In this document: positions 5,680-6,338 of the stretch, in pieces
Layout of the letters: every line of letters begins with the position of its first letter
Position numbering within the stretch: position 1 is the stretch's first letter
Origin: Fimbriimonadaceae bacterium
GTDB taxonomy: Bacteria; Armatimonadota; Fimbriimonadia; Fimbriimonadales; Fimbriimonadaceae
Assembly (NCBI GenBank): GCA_019454665.1
Contig: JACFNW010000137.1
Location: 1-6,338 of the forward strand
Direction: 5' to 3'
DNA: 6,338 nucleotides
Notes under the pieces: model-generated
What the model was told of the DNA's origin: nothing
Database searches by the model: none
The model's input: the letters and a program-made list of their open reading frames with translations, nothing else
Program-made: the position numbers and the translations under genes

Positions 5680-6263
5680 CTCCAATCGGTCTGGACGCTG
5701 AGGGCTGCGGTCAGAAGCCCCATGTACTCCCAATCGGTCAGCGACTTGGCCCCCAGGCTTCTCAGGTGCGGGTTCATGACCTGTGCATCGAACAGGACGA
5801 AGCCCACCTCGCGGCAGCGTTCGATCAAGTGGTAGAGCGCGATCTTGGACATATCGGTCTTTCGGTGAAACATGGACTCCGCGCAGAAGCACCCGCCGAC
5901 GGCAAGACCGTAGACGCCGCCCACCAGTTCCTCGCCCATCCAGACCTCGCAGGAGTGCGCCCAGCCTTCGACGTGCGCGGCGACGAATAGCGCGATCAGG
6001 GGCTCGGTGATCCAGTTGCCCGAAGGCCTGCGGCAGGAGCGCATCACGGCTTCGAACGCCTCGTCGAACGAAACGCGGTACCCACCGGCCCGCATCCGGC
6101 GAGCCAAAGAGCGCGAGACGTGCATCCCTTTCAGATCAAAGATGGCCCGGTCTTCCGATCGGTACCACTCGACCGAGCCGTCGTCGTCGCCCATGGGAAA
6201 GGCACCCTGGCGGTACGCCCAGGCCAAGAACTCCGGAGTCAACCTTTCGTCGCGCGGGGCCAT
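5676..6263 (-). CDS. aat: Leucyl/phenylalanyl-tRNA--protein transferase
   Basis: Aat transfers Leu or Phe from aminoacyl-tRNA to proteins with N-terminal Lys or Arg, making them substrates for ClpS/ClpAP degradation (N-degron pathway, cytoplasm). The 195-residue product shows the full family signature: LTPEFLAWAYRQGAFPMG (8-25), VEWYRSEDRA (31-40), HVSRSLARRMRAGGY (48-62), NWITEPLI (83-90), AHSCEVW (102-108), LVGGVYGLAVGG (113-124), ESMFHRKTDMSKIAL (129-143), LFDAQVMNPHLRSLGA (157-172). Glu129 and the D-x-Q at 159-161 correspond to active-site residues known from E. coli Aat. ATG 6263 was chosen because LTPE follows seven residues later, as is usual. ATG 6293 and TTG 6305 lie upstream in frame and would add 10 or 14 residues. 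No clear Shine-Dalgarno is present. The gene converges on GT9 with a 4-nt stop overlap and diverges from the gene starting at 6305. Confidence 0.96.
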   Translation of the reverse strand: MAPRDERLTPEFLAWAYRQGAFPMGDDDGSVEWYRSEDRAIFDLKGMHVSRSLARRMRAGGYRVSFDEAFEAVMRSCRRPSGNWITEPLIALFVAAHVEGWAHSCEVWMGEELVGGVYGLAVGGCFCAESMFHRKTDMSKIALYHLIERCREVGFVLFDAQVMNPHLRSLGAKSLTDWEYMGLLTAALSVQTDWS

Positions 6264-6290
6264 CTCGGTTCTTGAGCATGGCACGGCGCC

Positions 6291-6296
6291 CATAAT
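6291..6296 (+). promoter_or_regulatory. -10-like CATAAT before the gene at 6305
   Basis: CATAAT differs from TATAAT at one base and ends 8 nt before ATG 6305, again placing the transcript start close to the start codon with no Shine-Dalgarno between. It lies inside the upstream in-frame extension of aat, so the divergent promoters would overlap. Confidence 0.4.
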
Positions 6297-6304
6297 CAAA
6301 CGCA

Positions 6305-6338
6305 ATGTCCGAAACCACGCTTCTCCAATACCTTCTCA
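6305..6338 (+). CDS. 5' end of an unidentified gene, truncated by window edge
   Basis: ATG 6305 opens a frame reading MSETTLLQYLL that remains open to the last base. Only eleven codons are visible, so no family can be named. The divergent position relative to aat and the -10-like CATAAT just upstream make a real start plausible. The aat start at 6263 leaves 41 nt between the two start codons. Confidence 0.4.
   Translation, partial: MSETTLLQYLL

Noticed and set aside
5884..5889. Aat reads C-A-E-S-M-F where E. coli-type enzymes have G-E-S-M-F
   Set aside because: Ala before the catalytic Glu occurs in other Aat proteins, as far as I recall, and the rest of the active site is intact, so it is not a sign of inactivation.
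1..6338. Search for a CRISPR array, transposase, toxin-antitoxin pair, phage genes or a new defence system
   Set aside because: No spaced repeats, terminal inverted repeats, small paired genes or nuclease/NTPase motifs were seen; the genes present are explained by common families.

Overview
This is a high-GC bacterial segment holding ordinary chromosomal genes on both strands. I found no mobile element, CRISPR array, phage gene or defence locus, and no evidence of a novel multi-gene system. The best-supported identities are an aat gene (leucyl/phenylalanyl-tRNA-protein transferase), a tRNA-Gln(CUG) with an encoded CCA end, a soluble GAF-PAS histidine kinase and a GT9 (heptosyltransferase-like) glycosyltransferase. 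The GT9 protein and a second surface-glycan-type transferase suggest a diderm (Gram-negative-type) cell. The overall style would fit a little-studied high-GC phylum such as Armatimonadota, but that is only an impression and not a placement.

Layout, left to right. (1) 2-685 (+) is the 3' part of a PepSY/YcdB-like protein whose beginning lies outside the window. (2) 780-1313 (+) encodes a DinB-like four-helix protein, followed after 11 nt by 1325-2608 (+), a GT-B-type surface carbohydrate/capsule-like transferase starting at GTG; these two are probably one transcription unit. (3) 2609-2729 is non-coding and contains a two-tier hairpin. (4) 2730-2803 (-) is tRNA-Gln(CUG), lying 48 nt downstream of the histidine kinase at 2852-4573 (-). 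(5) 4574-4662 is a divergent intergenic region with a perfect 7-bp inverted repeat and a -10-like TACAAT box placed for a leaderless transcript of the GT9 gene. (6) 4663-5679 (+) is the GT9 glycosyltransferase. Its stop codon overlaps, tail to tail, the stop of aat at 5676-6263 (-). (7) A new (+) gene appears to begin at 6305 and runs off the window.

Functionally, the two glycosyltransferases point to cell-envelope glycan assembly. The kinase is an orphan with no response regulator in view and no membrane segments, so it probably senses a cytoplasmic signal. The tRNA and Aat belong to translation and N-degron proteolysis and have no obvious functional link to their neighbours. No gene-free stretch exceeds about 125 bases. 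Several start codons have a TAnnnT-like box 6-8 nt upstream and no well-placed Shine-Dalgarno, which suggests leaderless transcripts in this organism.
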